Shown: in pieces, positions 49,935 to 57,611 of the stretch | Numbering within the stretch: position 1 is the stretch's first letter | Layout: every line of letters begins with the position of its first letter | Made by a program: the position numbers and the translations under genes | The notes under the pieces: model-generated | Database searches by the model: none | Told to the model about the DNA's origin: nothing | The model's input: the letters and a program-made list of their open reading frames with translations, nothing else | Source of the DNA: Taishania pollutisoli | GTDB lineage: Bacteria > Bacteroidota > Bacteroidia > Flavobacteriales_D > Crocinitomicaceae | Direction: 5' to 3' | DNA length: 64,000 bases | NCBI RefSeq assembly: GCF_014518315.1 | Contig: NZ_JACVEL010000006.1 | Coordinates: 1-64,000 of the forward strand

Positions 49935-51242
49935 TTATTTTACCAGTTTCAATACATAACTGCTTCCATCAACTGAGATGTGCAGAAAATAGATTCCCTG
50001 TTGCAGACCACTCGTTTCGAGGTATGTTCCGGTATGCGTTTTACGAATTTTTCCGTTCACGTCAACCAGGGTGATTTCGATATTGTAAAATGGTTGTTCA
50101 ATGGAAATTGTTATCCCATCCTGCACCGGGTTCGGATAAACCGCGATCGTATGTTCGATTGCCGGAAGTCCCAGCAAACAGGAGAAATCTGCTTTTTGCG
50201 CATGTGCTGTCAATCCGAATGTCGGGTTATTGACAATCGTTTGTCCGTATGCTGTCAACGTTGAAAACTGTCCGTCAGTTGCGGAAGCAGGATTCCCCGG
50301 TTCATTGGCTGTCATATTCCGCACTGCACATTCATCCCGGTTCCAGGTCCATGCCAACCAGCCCATTTGTCGTTCCTGTGCTTTCGCCAGCAAACTGTTC
50401 ATCTGAATGGCATTGCAGGAAAAATCAACATTTCCAACCTCCCCGAACACCACAGGAACAGTTAATCCCGCTAATTGGTTGACAATTGATTCCATTCCCC
50501 CTGCTGTTTCGTTCCAGTATGCATGACAACTCATGATAATCCGATTCAAGGGATCGTGATTGTTAAATGCTACCGCATGGTTGATTACGGTTTGGTAATC
50601 CATTCCATAATTCGGTGCGTCAATCATGATCGGCACATCAATTCCTGCATTTCGCAACCGCATAATGACGTTTTTGTAATGTGTCACCCATGTTGTAATT
50701 TCTGCTGCGTAGTTCGGGTTCAACGTATAATTTGGCGCAGGGTACATGGCGGGGCCATATTCATTAGCCACATTGACAAACAGGTGTGATTGATGTTTTT
50801 CAATCAGTTCCAGCACCGGCTGACTCGTCCACCACCCGACTACCTGCGCATTGAACAAGGTTGTATCCGTGTGGATGTGTGTAAAATCGTGAATTTCGAG
50901 AACGGTTGCTATGTCTGCAGCCGCAAAACGGGATATCACACTATCTAATCCCGTCAATGTCAATTGTGGCCGTGCCGGTTGTCCGTAATCTACATACCAC
51001 TGAACGCGCACTGTATTTGGATTTGCCTGGATAATCTGTGTTGAAAGCTCTTTCCCGTTGTTCAGATTTCCCGGAAAATTCCAGTCATCCGCCAATGAGT
51101 AATTCACACCGCGCATAATGAATTCATTTCCACATGGATCGATAATTTTGTTTCCACTGGTTTCAAACAATTCGGTTGTTTGCGAGAAAGTACTTCCAAA
51201 TGAAAGTAAACTGATAAGTAGCATGCAGGTTGACTTGCCCAT
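49935..51242 (-). CDS. GH5-family glycoside hydrolase with T9SS sorting domain
   Basis: A 435-residue secreted enzyme with a signal peptide (MGKSTCMLLISLLSFGSTFS). The GH5/cellulase-like TIM barrel covers residues about 30-345: IMRGVNYS, the acid/base Glu161 in NVANEYGP, and the nucleophile Glu268 in VVFGEVGN; HAYWNE and LAWTWNRDE line the substrate cleft. Residues about 360-435 form a type A T9SS C-terminal domain (VYPNPVQDGITISI, VDVNGKIRKT, LQQGIYFLHISVD, SYVLKLVK), so it is exported through the type IX system and cell-anchored or released. The likely substrate is a beta-mannan or beta-glucan; the subfamily is not settled. Confidence 0.9.
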   Translation of the reverse strand: MGKSTCMLLISLLSFGSTFSQTTELFETSGNKIIDPCGNEFIMRGVNYSLADDWNFPGNLNNGKELSTQIIQANPNTVRVQWYVDYGQPARPQLTLTGLDSVISRFAAADIATVLEIHDFTHIHTDTTLFNAQVVGWWTSQPVLELIEKHQSHLFVNVANEYGPAMYPAPNYTLNPNYAAEITTWVTHYKNVIMRLRNAGIDVPIMIDAPNYGMDYQTVINHAVAFNNHDPLNRIIMSCHAYWNETAGGMESIVNQLAGLTVPVVFGEVGNVDFSCNAIQMNSLLAKAQERQMGWLAWTWNRDECAVRNMTANEPGNPASATDGQFSTLTAYGQTIVNNPTFGLTAHAQKADFSCLLGLPAIEHTIAVYPNPVQDGITISIEQPFYNIEITLVDVNGKIRKTHTGTYLETSGLQQGIYFLHISVDGSSYVLKLVK

Positions 51243-51286
51243 AATCCTCTGATTTTAAAGCACAAATTTAGGAATAAAAAATGAAA

Positions 51287-51916
51287 TCAGAAAGCAGCCT
51301 CCCCATTCCAGAGACCAACTCCAAACCTTACACCAAAATGAAAGGTGCGTGCTTCGTATTTATTAAATCCGACTTTAAAAAAAGGAGCCACCGTATACCA
51401 ATCCGCCAATCCGAAACCGCCCGCTATTTCAATAACATGTGTTTCAAACCACCTGTCTCCGTTCGACAATCCGGAATTCGTCTTGTAGAGATCAATCTTG
51501 TTGAACTGGTAACCGTACAGCACCTGGATTTGAACAAGTCCGCTTTCCAGGTAAACTCCAGGACCGAACAAAAAAGCAAAATTAGCCGCTCCCTGTGTCC
51601 GCTCTGATCCGTATGGGATGGAAAACGGGCTGTAGGTAACAAAACTATTCAACTTAACATACGGCATAACATCCTCATCATCAGCAAATGCCCAGATACC
51701 TGAAAGACCAATTGACGGATTCAGAACCGGGGTCCCGGAACGGATTTGTTTTCCTGCCTCATGCAAGACTGGTGTTTTGTAATGTGTATACAATTCTGTT
51801 CCGGTCAGTACCTGTACTCCGAGATATGGCTGTGCCTTTGCAGTAAAAGAAATGGTAAGAACAGGAATAAGGAGTAATCTTATGAGCTGGTTTTTCATAT
51901 ATAGCAGATTTTTCAC
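51287..51916 (-). CDS. Outer-membrane or secreted beta protein, unknown
   Basis: A 209-residue protein with signal peptide (LIRLLLIPVLTISFTAKAQ). The body alternates in beta-strands ending in GVRFGVGLWNGEAAF, as in small porin-like outer-membrane barrels (for example YLESGLVQIQVLYGYQFNKI, WYTVAPFFKVGFNKYEA). Its start overlaps the end of the Lys-rich lipoprotein gene by 4 bases, suggesting coupling. Function unknown. Confidence 0.6.
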   Translation of the reverse strand: MKNLLYMKNQLIRLLLIPVLTISFTAKAQPYLGVQVLTGTELYTHYKTPVLHEAGKQIRSGTPVLNPSIGLSGIWAFADDEDVMPYVKLNSFVTYSPFSIPYGSERTQGAANFAFLFGPGVYLESGLVQIQVLYGYQFNKIDLYKTNSGLSNGDRWFETHVIEIAGGFGLADWYTVAPFFKVGFNKYEARTFHFGVRFGVGLWNGEAAF

Positions 51917-52212
51917 GGAATCATACGTCCTTTTTTCTTCTGATTTTTCTTCAGGCGTTTCTTATTTTCTTTCACCGATTTTTTTGCTGCTTTCGACTGC
52001 ATATCCCAATGACGTTTGTGTGCCGCCTTGTTTTCTTTTTTTGCTGCCTTGGCTTCTTTTTTACGTTTTTTAGCCAATAATTCTTCTGATTCCGCAACGG
52101 TCTCAGGAGTTTTTCCAACTTTTGAGCTGGCACATGAATCCATAAAAAAGAGCGTTCCACATACTAAAAGAGGAAACATGATCGTTCTAACGTGCAGATT
52201 CATATATTTCAT
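51913..52212 (-). CDS. Lysine-rich small lipoprotein
   Basis: A 99-residue protein with a lipoprotein signal (lipobox FMDSC, Cys about 27). The mature part is extremely rich in Lys, Ala and Glu (AKKRKKEAKAAKKENKAAHK, KKNQKKKG), probably helical or disordered and strongly basic. It is the upstream partner of the 51287 gene. It could contact lipopolysaccharide or peptidoglycan electrostatically (inference); no family known. Confidence 0.7.
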   Translation of the reverse strand: MKYMNLHVRTIMFPLLVCGTLFFMDSCASSKVGKTPETVAESEELLAKKRKKEAKAAKKENKAAHKRHWDMQSKAAKKSVKENKKRLKKNQKKKGRMIP

Positions 52213-52239
52213 ACTTTTGTTTTAATTACTAAAAACGCA

Positions 52240-52668
52240 ATGAAGTTATCAATTATTTTTAGTCTGGTTCTTATTTTTCTGACAAGCACCTCCTCCTGCA
52301 ATAAAAACAGACGGCATCCCGTACCAAGTATCCCATTCGACATCAGTATTAACATCAATCTTCCTTCTTATAGTAATTTAACCGGAGTTGGCGGATATGC
52401 CTATGTGCAAGGGGGTTCAAAAGGCGTTGTCGTTTACCGGAGAAGTACTTATGAATTTGTTGCATTTGACCGGCATTCCCCTGCCAATGACGGCACCTGT
52501 GAGGATCCGCTTGTAACCAATGATGATAATTTCCTGCAACTGGACGATTTGTGCACCGGCGCGACATTCTCATTGTATGACGGTTCTCCGCTTTCCGGGT
52601 CAGACTTTGGTCTGCGGATGTATGTTACTGTTTTTGATGGCAATTCAGAATTGAGAATCTACAACTGA
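52240..52668 (+). CDS. Putative lipoprotein, unknown
   Basis: A 142-residue protein from the ATG at 52240, with a lipobox-like TSSC about residue 19 after a hydrophobic stretch (LSIIFSLVLIFLTSTS). The mature part is beta-rich (VGGYAYVQGGSKGVVVYRRS) and contains PLVTNDDNFLQLDDLC, reminiscent of Rieske-like or nitrite-reductase small-subunit-like folds, but the His-Cys ligand pairs are incomplete, so that assignment is weak. Divergent from the Lys-rich lipoprotein gene. Confidence 0.65.
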   Translation: MKLSIIFSLVLIFLTSTSSCNKNRRHPVPSIPFDISININLPSYSNLTGVGGYAYVQGGSKGVVVYRRSTYEFVAFDRHSPANDGTCEDPLVTNDDNFLQLDDLCTGATFSLYDGSPLSGSDFGLRMYVTVFDGNSELRIYN

Positions 52669-52696
52669 TCCCATCAACGGAACAAAAGTAGTTGAA

Positions 52697-52726
52697 ACAA
52701 AATATGCCCACCAGCAACGGTGGGCA
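52697..52726. terminator. Hairpin between convergent lipoprotein and dps genes
   Basis: TGCCCACC (52705-52712), loop AGCAAC, GGTGGGCA (52719-52726). The T-rich tail lies on the minus-strand side, so it mainly terminates dps. Confidence 0.7.
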
Positions 52727-52753
52727 CATTCGGTTTATGTCTGTATGTGTAAT

Positions 52754-53200
52754 CTATTTGTTCAACCAGGCACGCAGCATCCAGTTTTCTTTTTCTTTTT
52801 CACGAATCAGATCACTCATAAACGCGCTTGTTCCTTCATCCGCTTTATCTGCAGCCAGTGTAAGAATCAACCGTTCTTGTTTCAACAGCGTCTGCTGTGC
52901 TTCCAGGATGTACTGCACTCCTGTTTTCCCGTCATTGATAATCGGATTTTCCTTGATTTCACTTTCAGCCAGGTACCCGGAAAAAGAAGAGATCGGCTGT
53001 AAGCCCAAGGTCAATAACCGTTCTGCCAATTCATCCACAATTTCCAACGCCCGTGTATACCATTCTTCATACTTCACGTGCAACTCAAAAAAATTCTCTC
53101 CTTTTATATTCCAGTGCAGGGACCGTAGATTTTGATAATGTAACTGGTAGTCTGCCAGTAATTTGTTCAATTCTTTCTCGTAATTCATATCCTTTTCCAT
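52754..53200 (-). CDS. dps: Dps-family ferritin-like protein
   Basis: A 148-residue four-helix ferritin-like protein. The Dps ferroxidase-type residues appear in NLRSLHWNIKGENFFELHVK and EEWYTRALEIVDELAERLLT. It lacks the long Lys-rich N-terminal tail used for DNA binding in E. coli. Dps dodecamers oxidise Fe(II) with peroxide and store iron. It is transcribed divergently from an OxyR-like gene across an 80-base gap; TATTTTTG at 53239-53232 on the minus strand is a likely -7 element. Confidence 0.9.
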   Translation of the reverse strand: MEKDMNYEKELNKLLADYQLHYQNLRSLHWNIKGENFFELHVKYEEWYTRALEIVDELAERLLTLGLQPISSFSGYLAESEIKENPIINDGKTGVQYILEAQQTLLKQERLILTLAADKADEGTSAFMSDLIREKEKENWMLRAWLNK

Positions 53201-53280
53201 GTTGTTTGTTTTTATCGTTTAACCAATGATACAAAAATAATCAGTTTGCTCATATAGTTTATATTGATTAATTTTATAAA

Positions 53281-54216
53281 ATGATCGATAATTATTATAA
53301 CATAACTCCTCAACAAATTAATTATATCCTGGAGTTGAACAATGAACGGAACTTTCAACGAGCGAGTGAAAAATGCTTCGTTACCCAACCAACCTTGTCT
53401 ATGCAAATCAAAAAAGTGGAAGATTTGCTGGGGTTTGTGATTTTTGAACGTTCCCGCATCCCGTTGGAGCCAACCAGAGAAGGTGAACAATTGATTGAAA
53501 TTCTGAAGGATGTACAGGTTGAATACAGCCGGATTTCCACCCTTGTACAGAAGTTAAACGGGAATCATACAGAACTCATTCGGATGGCTATCATCCCGAC
53601 GGTCAGTGCTTATCTTATCTCCGATATTTTTGAAACAGTGCAACAGCAGATGCCTTTTCTTCAACTGTCCATTCACGAATTAAAATCAGAAGAGTTACTT
53701 GAAGCGATGGAAGACAATCAGTATGATATCGGCATTATGGCAGGACCTCAAACCAGCAGGCGGATGCGAACAATTCCGTTGTTTCAGGAAGAAATAAAGA
53801 TTTATTATCCAAATGCTGCTCATCCGGTAATTGCTCCCGAAGAGCTGGAAGAAGAGCAGCCGTGGTTATTGAGCAAAGGAAATTGCCTGCGCACGCAAAT
53901 GGTTAATTTCTGCAAATTGGAAAAAGACGAGTTGGAAAATAAATGGAATTACAGCGGCGGAAACATGGACATCCTGATCAAAATGGTTGATCTGAACGGG
54001 GGATATACACTTGTACCTGAATATTATCAATTGAACACACCTTATTTGAAACGTATTTATGATCCGGTCACCAAAGAATATCCCGCACGACAAATCATCG
54101 GAATCGTTCCCACAAAACTGTCAAAAAAAGAAAGTGTCGATGCTCTATTGCGTATCATCCAGGGACACTACAATACACAAAGGAAAGACCATTTCAGAGT
54201 ATTAGACTGGAAATAA
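53281..54216 (+). CDS. LysR-family regulator, OxyR-like
   Basis: A 311-residue LTTR. The helix-turn-helix at residues about 8-60 (QQINYILELNNERNFQRASE, CFVTQPTLSMQIKKVEDLLG, FVIFERSRIPLEPTREG) is followed by a substrate-binding-type effector domain. A candidate redox Cys in SKGNCLRTQMVNFC aligns in character with the OxyR Cys199-Cys208 loop (two Cys 10 apart). Together with the divergent dps this suggests peroxide-responsive control of dps and itself. The upstream gap is short and AT-rich; a TTTG / TAATTTTA pair would start transcription almost at the ATG. Confidence 0.88.
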   Translation: MIDNYYNITPQQINYILELNNERNFQRASEKCFVTQPTLSMQIKKVEDLLGFVIFERSRIPLEPTREGEQLIEILKDVQVEYSRISTLVQKLNGNHTELIRMAIIPTVSAYLISDIFETVQQQMPFLQLSIHELKSEELLEAMEDNQYDIGIMAGPQTSRRMRTIPLFQEEIKIYYPNAAHPVIAPEELEEEQPWLLSKGNCLRTQMVNFCKLEKDELENKWNYSGGNMDILIKMVDLNGGYTLVPEYYQLNTPYLKRIYDPVTKEYPARQIIGIVPTKLSKKESVDALLRIIQGHYNTQRKDHFRVLDWK

Positions 54217-54267
54217 GTCCATGAGTTCTCCCGTATTATCCTCACAAATTATCGCTATTTTTACCCC

Positions 54268-54879
54268 GTGAAAATCCCGTCAAAACATATTGAAAACGTC
54301 GTTGAGCAGCTGTCCTCCCTTCCGGGAATCGGGAAGAGAACGGCGCTTCGACTCGCCTTGAACCTGCTCAATCGTTCAAAAGAGGAGGTCAGCACATTTG
54401 CACATTCATTCCTGGAAATGAAACAGTATGTACAAAAATGCTCGGGATGCGGAAATGTTTCAGACACTCCTGTCTGCTCGATTTGCTCCAATCCCTCACG
54501 GGATCATTCCACGGTCTGCGTGGTAGAAGACATCCGGGATATCCTGGCCATTGAAGCGACAGAATCCTATAAAGGGGTGTATCACGTACTCGGAGCGATC
54601 ATTTCCCCCATGGACGGTATCGGCCCCAACGATCTGAATATTGATCCGCTGATTGAAAAAGCGGCATCCGGGAATGTGAATGAAATTATTTTTGCATTGA
54701 GCGCAACCATGGAGGGGGATACAACCAATTATTACCTGTTTAAAAAAATCAATTCCTTTCCGGTACAAATCACCTCCCTGTCGAGAGGTGTAGCAATTGG
54801 TTCCGAACTTCAGTACGCCGATGAACTGACACTTGGCAGATCCATTTTAAACAGGCAACCGTTTAAAATTCAAGGATAA
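54268..54879 (+). CDS. recR: Recombination protein RecR
   Basis: A 203-residue RecR starting at a GTG codon (54268). Helix-hairpin-helix (LSSLPGIGKRTALRLALNLL), a Cys4 zinc finger (CSGCGNVSDTPVCSIC), a TOPRIM domain (CVVEDIRDILAIEA) and the C-terminal Walker-like ITSLSRGVAIGSELQYADE, TLGRSILNR are all present. It works with RecO (and RecF) to load RecA on gapped DNA. Length is normal. It ends 70 bases before mscL. Confidence 0.96.
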   Translation: MKIPSKHIENVVEQLSSLPGIGKRTALRLALNLLNRSKEEVSTFAHSFLEMKQYVQKCSGCGNVSDTPVCSICSNPSRDHSTVCVVEDIRDILAIEATESYKGVYHVLGAIISPMDGIGPNDLNIDPLIEKAASGNVNEIIFALSATMEGDTTNYYLFKKINSFPVQITSLSRGVAIGSELQYADELTLGRSILNRQPFKIQG

Positions 54880-54949
54880 TAGACAAAAAAATGTTTGTTT
54901 ATTCACATGACTTTCGATAGATTCGTATAAAATTTTAAAAACTAAACAT

Positions 54950-55336
54950 ATGTTAAAAGAATTTAAAGCATTTATCCTGCGCGGTAATGTAATTGATCTG
55001 GCAGTGGCTGTGGTAATCGGAGCAGCTTTCAACGCAATTGTTTCTTCCCTGGTAGCAGACATTATCACACCGTTGATTCTCAATCCTGCGATGAAAGCAG
55101 CAGGAGCAGAAAAACTGGACGGATTGGCATGGAATGGCGCATTGTATGGAAAATTCATTGCAACTGTGATCAATTTCCTTGTTGTTGCTTTTGTTCTCTT
55201 TATTGTTGTCAAAATGATGAACCGACTTCAAAACATGAGAAAGAAAGAAGAGACTGTTGAAGCACCAGCAGCACCTGCACCTACAAAAGACCAGGAATTG
55301 TTGACAGAAATTCGCGATTTGTTAAAGAAACAATAG
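54950..55336 (+). CDS. mscL: Large-conductance mechanosensitive channel
   Basis: A 128-residue MscL with the highly conserved first helix (LKEFKAFILRGNVIDLAVAV, VIGAAFNAIVSSLVADIITP), a short periplasmic loop, the second helix (FIATVINFLVVAFVLFIVVK) and a cytoplasmic helical end (KDQELLTEIRDLLKKQ). It opens under membrane tension to release solutes in hypo-osmotic shock. An intrinsic terminator follows. Confidence 0.97.
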   Translation: MLKEFKAFILRGNVIDLAVAVVIGAAFNAIVSSLVADIITPLILNPAMKAAGAEKLDGLAWNGALYGKFIATVINFLVVAFVLFIVVKMMNRLQNMRKKEETVEAPAAPAPTKDQELLTEIRDLLKKQ

Positions 55337-55361
55337 CCATTTAACCACATTTTTATAGCGG

Positions 55362-55391
55362 AGCAGTGTCGTTTTCGACGCTGCTTTTTTA
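55362..55391 (+). terminator. mscL terminator
   Basis: AGCAGTGTCG (55362-55371), loop TTTT, CGACGCTGCT (55376-55385; one T-G pair) then a long T tract. Confidence 0.88.
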
Positions 55392-55407
55392 TTTTTTTTT
55401 TTATTTT

Positions 55408-55439
55408 TTGCAAATAAAAAAAGATTTGTTCTATCTTCG
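55408..55439 (+). promoter_or_regulatory. Promoter of RRM-protein gene
   Basis: TTG at 55408-55410, 21-base spacer, TATCTTCG at 55432-55439 (one mismatch to TAnnTTTG), 31 bases before the ATG at 55471. Confidence 0.6.
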
Positions 55440-55470
55440 AACCTACTAAATTAGTGTTGTACCAGATAAA

Positions 55471-56208
55471 ATGATTACCATTTTTGTTGCCAAATTGGAT
55501 TTTGGCGTTACTGAGAATGAATTGTTGACATTGTTTCAACAATACGGGACTGTTGCAAAAGTTACAATTGCGAAGGACAAGGAAACGAACAAATCCCGCG
55601 GGTTTGCATTTGTTGAAATGCCCAATGACGAACAAGCAAAAAGTGCAATTTCGGCATTGGACGGATATAGTTTCAACGGAAGAAGATGCGTTATAAAAGA
55701 AGCCGATGAGCGTCCGAACAACAAGGGAGGAGAACAACGTTTTCAACGCGACAACCGTGAAGGAGGCGGAGGGCACAAACCAAAATTTGACAACGCTCCG
55801 CCACGGGAACAGAAACCGTTTCAAAAAAACACTTCAGAAAAACCAAAACGCACGGATGACTTCAAGGTTCCGATGCCGGATGAAGACAACGATACTCCCG
55901 CAATCATTCCGGGGAAAACACCAATCGTTAAGAAGAAAAAAGAAGGAGAAAAACCAAGACCATACGACGACACTGCCGACGGAAAGAACAAAAAACAGAA
56001 AATGAACGCTTACAAAAAAAGCGGGAAAGATGCGCTGTACATTGATGATGAAGATCTGGATGAAGAATTTGATCTGTTCGGAAGAGAAGAAGATGAAGAA
56101 GTCGATGACGATTACAGCCAATACCTTGTCAACAGTGACGATGATGAAGAGTGGGATGAAGATGAAGAATGGGAAGACGACGAGGAATGGGAAGATGATG
56201 AAGATTAA
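55471..56208 (+). CDS. RRM-domain RNA-binding protein with acidic tail
   Basis: A 245-residue protein. The N-terminal RRM (residues about 2-78) has RNP2 (IFVAKLD) and RNP1 (KSRGFAFVEM) intact, as in bacterial cold-shock-type RBP proteins. A Gly/Asn/Arg-rich linker and a Lys/Pro-rich part follow, and the last 50 residues are almost entirely acidic with Trp (DDEEWDEDEEWEDDEEWEDD). Typical Bacteroidota RRM proteins are about 100 residues, so this is a long version. The acidic tail may regulate RNA binding or mimic nucleic acid (inference). It has its own promoter and terminator. Confidence 0.88.
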   Translation: MITIFVAKLDFGVTENELLTLFQQYGTVAKVTIAKDKETNKSRGFAFVEMPNDEQAKSAISALDGYSFNGRRCVIKEADERPNNKGGEQRFQRDNREGGGGHKPKFDNAPPREQKPFQKNTSEKPKRTDDFKVPMPDEDNDTPAIIPGKTPIVKKKKEGEKPRPYDDTADGKNKKQKMNAYKKSGKDALYIDDEDLDEEFDLFGREEDEEVDDDYSQYLVNSDDDEEWDEDEEWEDDEEWEDDED

Positions 56209-56233
56209 TTGATTCAATCAATTCAACTGATAG

Positions 56234-56261
56234 AAAAGCATCCTGAACGGGATGCTTTTTT
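56234..56261 (+). terminator. Terminator of RRM-protein gene
   Basis: AAAAGCATCC (56234-56243), loop TGAACG, GGATGCTTTTTT (56250-56261). Confidence 0.9.
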
Positions 56262-56400
56262 CGTTTTACCTGGTTGTTATCAACAATAGATGTTAGCCCT
56301 GTACTACCTTATTGTTAATAACTTCGTTAATAAAGAGCCATTTACACCTGTTAGAACGGAAGAGCAACCTCGTAAATTTGTATTATAAAATTGCATATTC

Positions 56401-56940
56401 ATGTTGGGGACTTTAATAAAAAAGAAATTGACTGACAATCAGGTAGCAAATATCTTTATCAACGCGTTGTTTGAAACGGTTGATAACGGATTTCCTGAAG
56501 TCGCACAGCTCATCAATGACGATGTGGCTTTTGTCCGGTCACCTAATCTGGACGCTAAAAATGATGGCGAATTTGCATTGATCACGATTGTGGGAAATCT
56601 TTCCTTTCTGGAAAGCACATTTGAACCGGAGCAAGCGGGAAGAGTTGAAGAAATCATCTTTGAAAAGTTAGCAGCCATTTATGAACTGCCGACCGCTGAT
56701 TTCAAAAAACTAATCCGTGATTATCAATCGTTCATTCAACGTGTGAATCATCCTTCCAAAAATATGATTTACGGAATGTCTAAAGCAATTTTTCACAAAT
56801 ACCGGCTGAACGACTTCCAGGATGAATATTTCAAGCGCATGCAAGCGCCGAATCCATTGTTTTTAAAACGAATGGATGAAGTGGTATCCAGTTTCATCTG
56901 GAATTGGGATGCCTTTTTTAAGAAGTACCGAATCAATTAA
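56401..56940 (+). CDS. Conserved-looking cytoplasmic protein, unknown
   Basis: A 179-residue, mainly helical protein (VANIFINALFETVDNGFPEV, AQLINDDVAF; later AGRVEEIIFEKLAAIYELPT). No signal, membrane segment or Cys motif. A TAAATTTG -7 element is at 56373-56380, 20 bases before the ATG. It converges on the 56950 gene with 9 bases between stops. No family recognised. Confidence 0.65.
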   Translation: MLGTLIKKKLTDNQVANIFINALFETVDNGFPEVAQLINDDVAFVRSPNLDAKNDGEFALITIVGNLSFLESTFEPEQAGRVEEIIFEKLAAIYELPTADFKKLIRDYQSFIQRVNHPSKNMIYGMSKAIFHKYRLNDFQDEYFKRMQAPNPLFLKRMDEVVSSFIWNWDAFFKKYRIN

Positions 56941-56949
56941 ACCAATCGT

Positions 56950-57537
56950 TTACTTCTCCCCTGTTTTTTCCCGTTTTGTTTTGTGGCGGATGTGCTCTTC
57001 GATTCGTTTTGTAATGAGATTAAACAGTAATGTAGCATCTTTTTCATTGAGCTTTCTTCCCAGTCGAACAACTTTCCCCATGTAATCAAATTCAATGCGT
57101 TCTCCTCCGCGAACCCAGGGAGATGATTCCCATGCCGTCTGCAAGGAGCGCTGTTTAGGAATTTCCAGACGAATCTTTTTTATATTCTCCAGGTAATACG
57201 GCGTTGCACGTCCAATGCGTCCCGTGGCATTTTTAATCGTCAATCCGATCTGATCAATTTTCAGGTTTTCGCTTCCTTTGAACAACCAAAGAAAAGAACG
57301 CGTTACCCGAACAGCATAATACAACCAGAACGACATAAAGATCACCAGGATCAGTTTTTCCTGTTGCGTCAATTTCAACATAAAATACGACCAGACAACT
57401 GTAAATCCGATGCTGTACCACATAAAAATCCACGCCCCCATTAATGCATTAATGAATGCTTTCCGTTCAGGATATATAACAATCGTTGTTTTATCTTTTG
57501 TATCAACAACGCTTATACGGCTTCCAATCCATTTCAT
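56950..57537 (-). CDS. Membrane protein with PH-like domain, unknown
   Basis: A 195-residue protein with two membrane helices (ALMGAWIFMWYSIGFTVVWS and KLILVIFMSFWLYYAVRVTR) and a C-terminal soluble beta-rich part (NLKIDQIGLTIKNATGRIGR, IEFDYMGKVVRLGRKLNEKD). It resembles the small membrane protein at 39133 in overall plan. Function unknown. Confidence 0.65.
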   Translation of the reverse strand: MKWIGSRISVVDTKDKTTIVIYPERKAFINALMGAWIFMWYSIGFTVVWSYFMLKLTQQEKLILVIFMSFWLYYAVRVTRSFLWLFKGSENLKIDQIGLTIKNATGRIGRATPYYLENIKKIRLEIPKQRSLQTAWESSPWVRGGERIEFDYMGKVVRLGRKLNEKDATLLFNLITKRIEEHIRHKTKREKTGEK

Positions 57538-57611
57538 GCTGCGAAATTACTATTTTTTGGATATTTCCGCCTCTATACAACACCGATTTTGAAAGTCTCC
57601 CCTCCTCTTCA

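Noticed and set aside
55834-56217. Minus-strand frame opposite the acidic RRM tail
   Set aside because: It encodes a Phe/Ile/Val-rich shadow of the GAA/GAT codons of the acidic tail; no start signal or homologue pattern.
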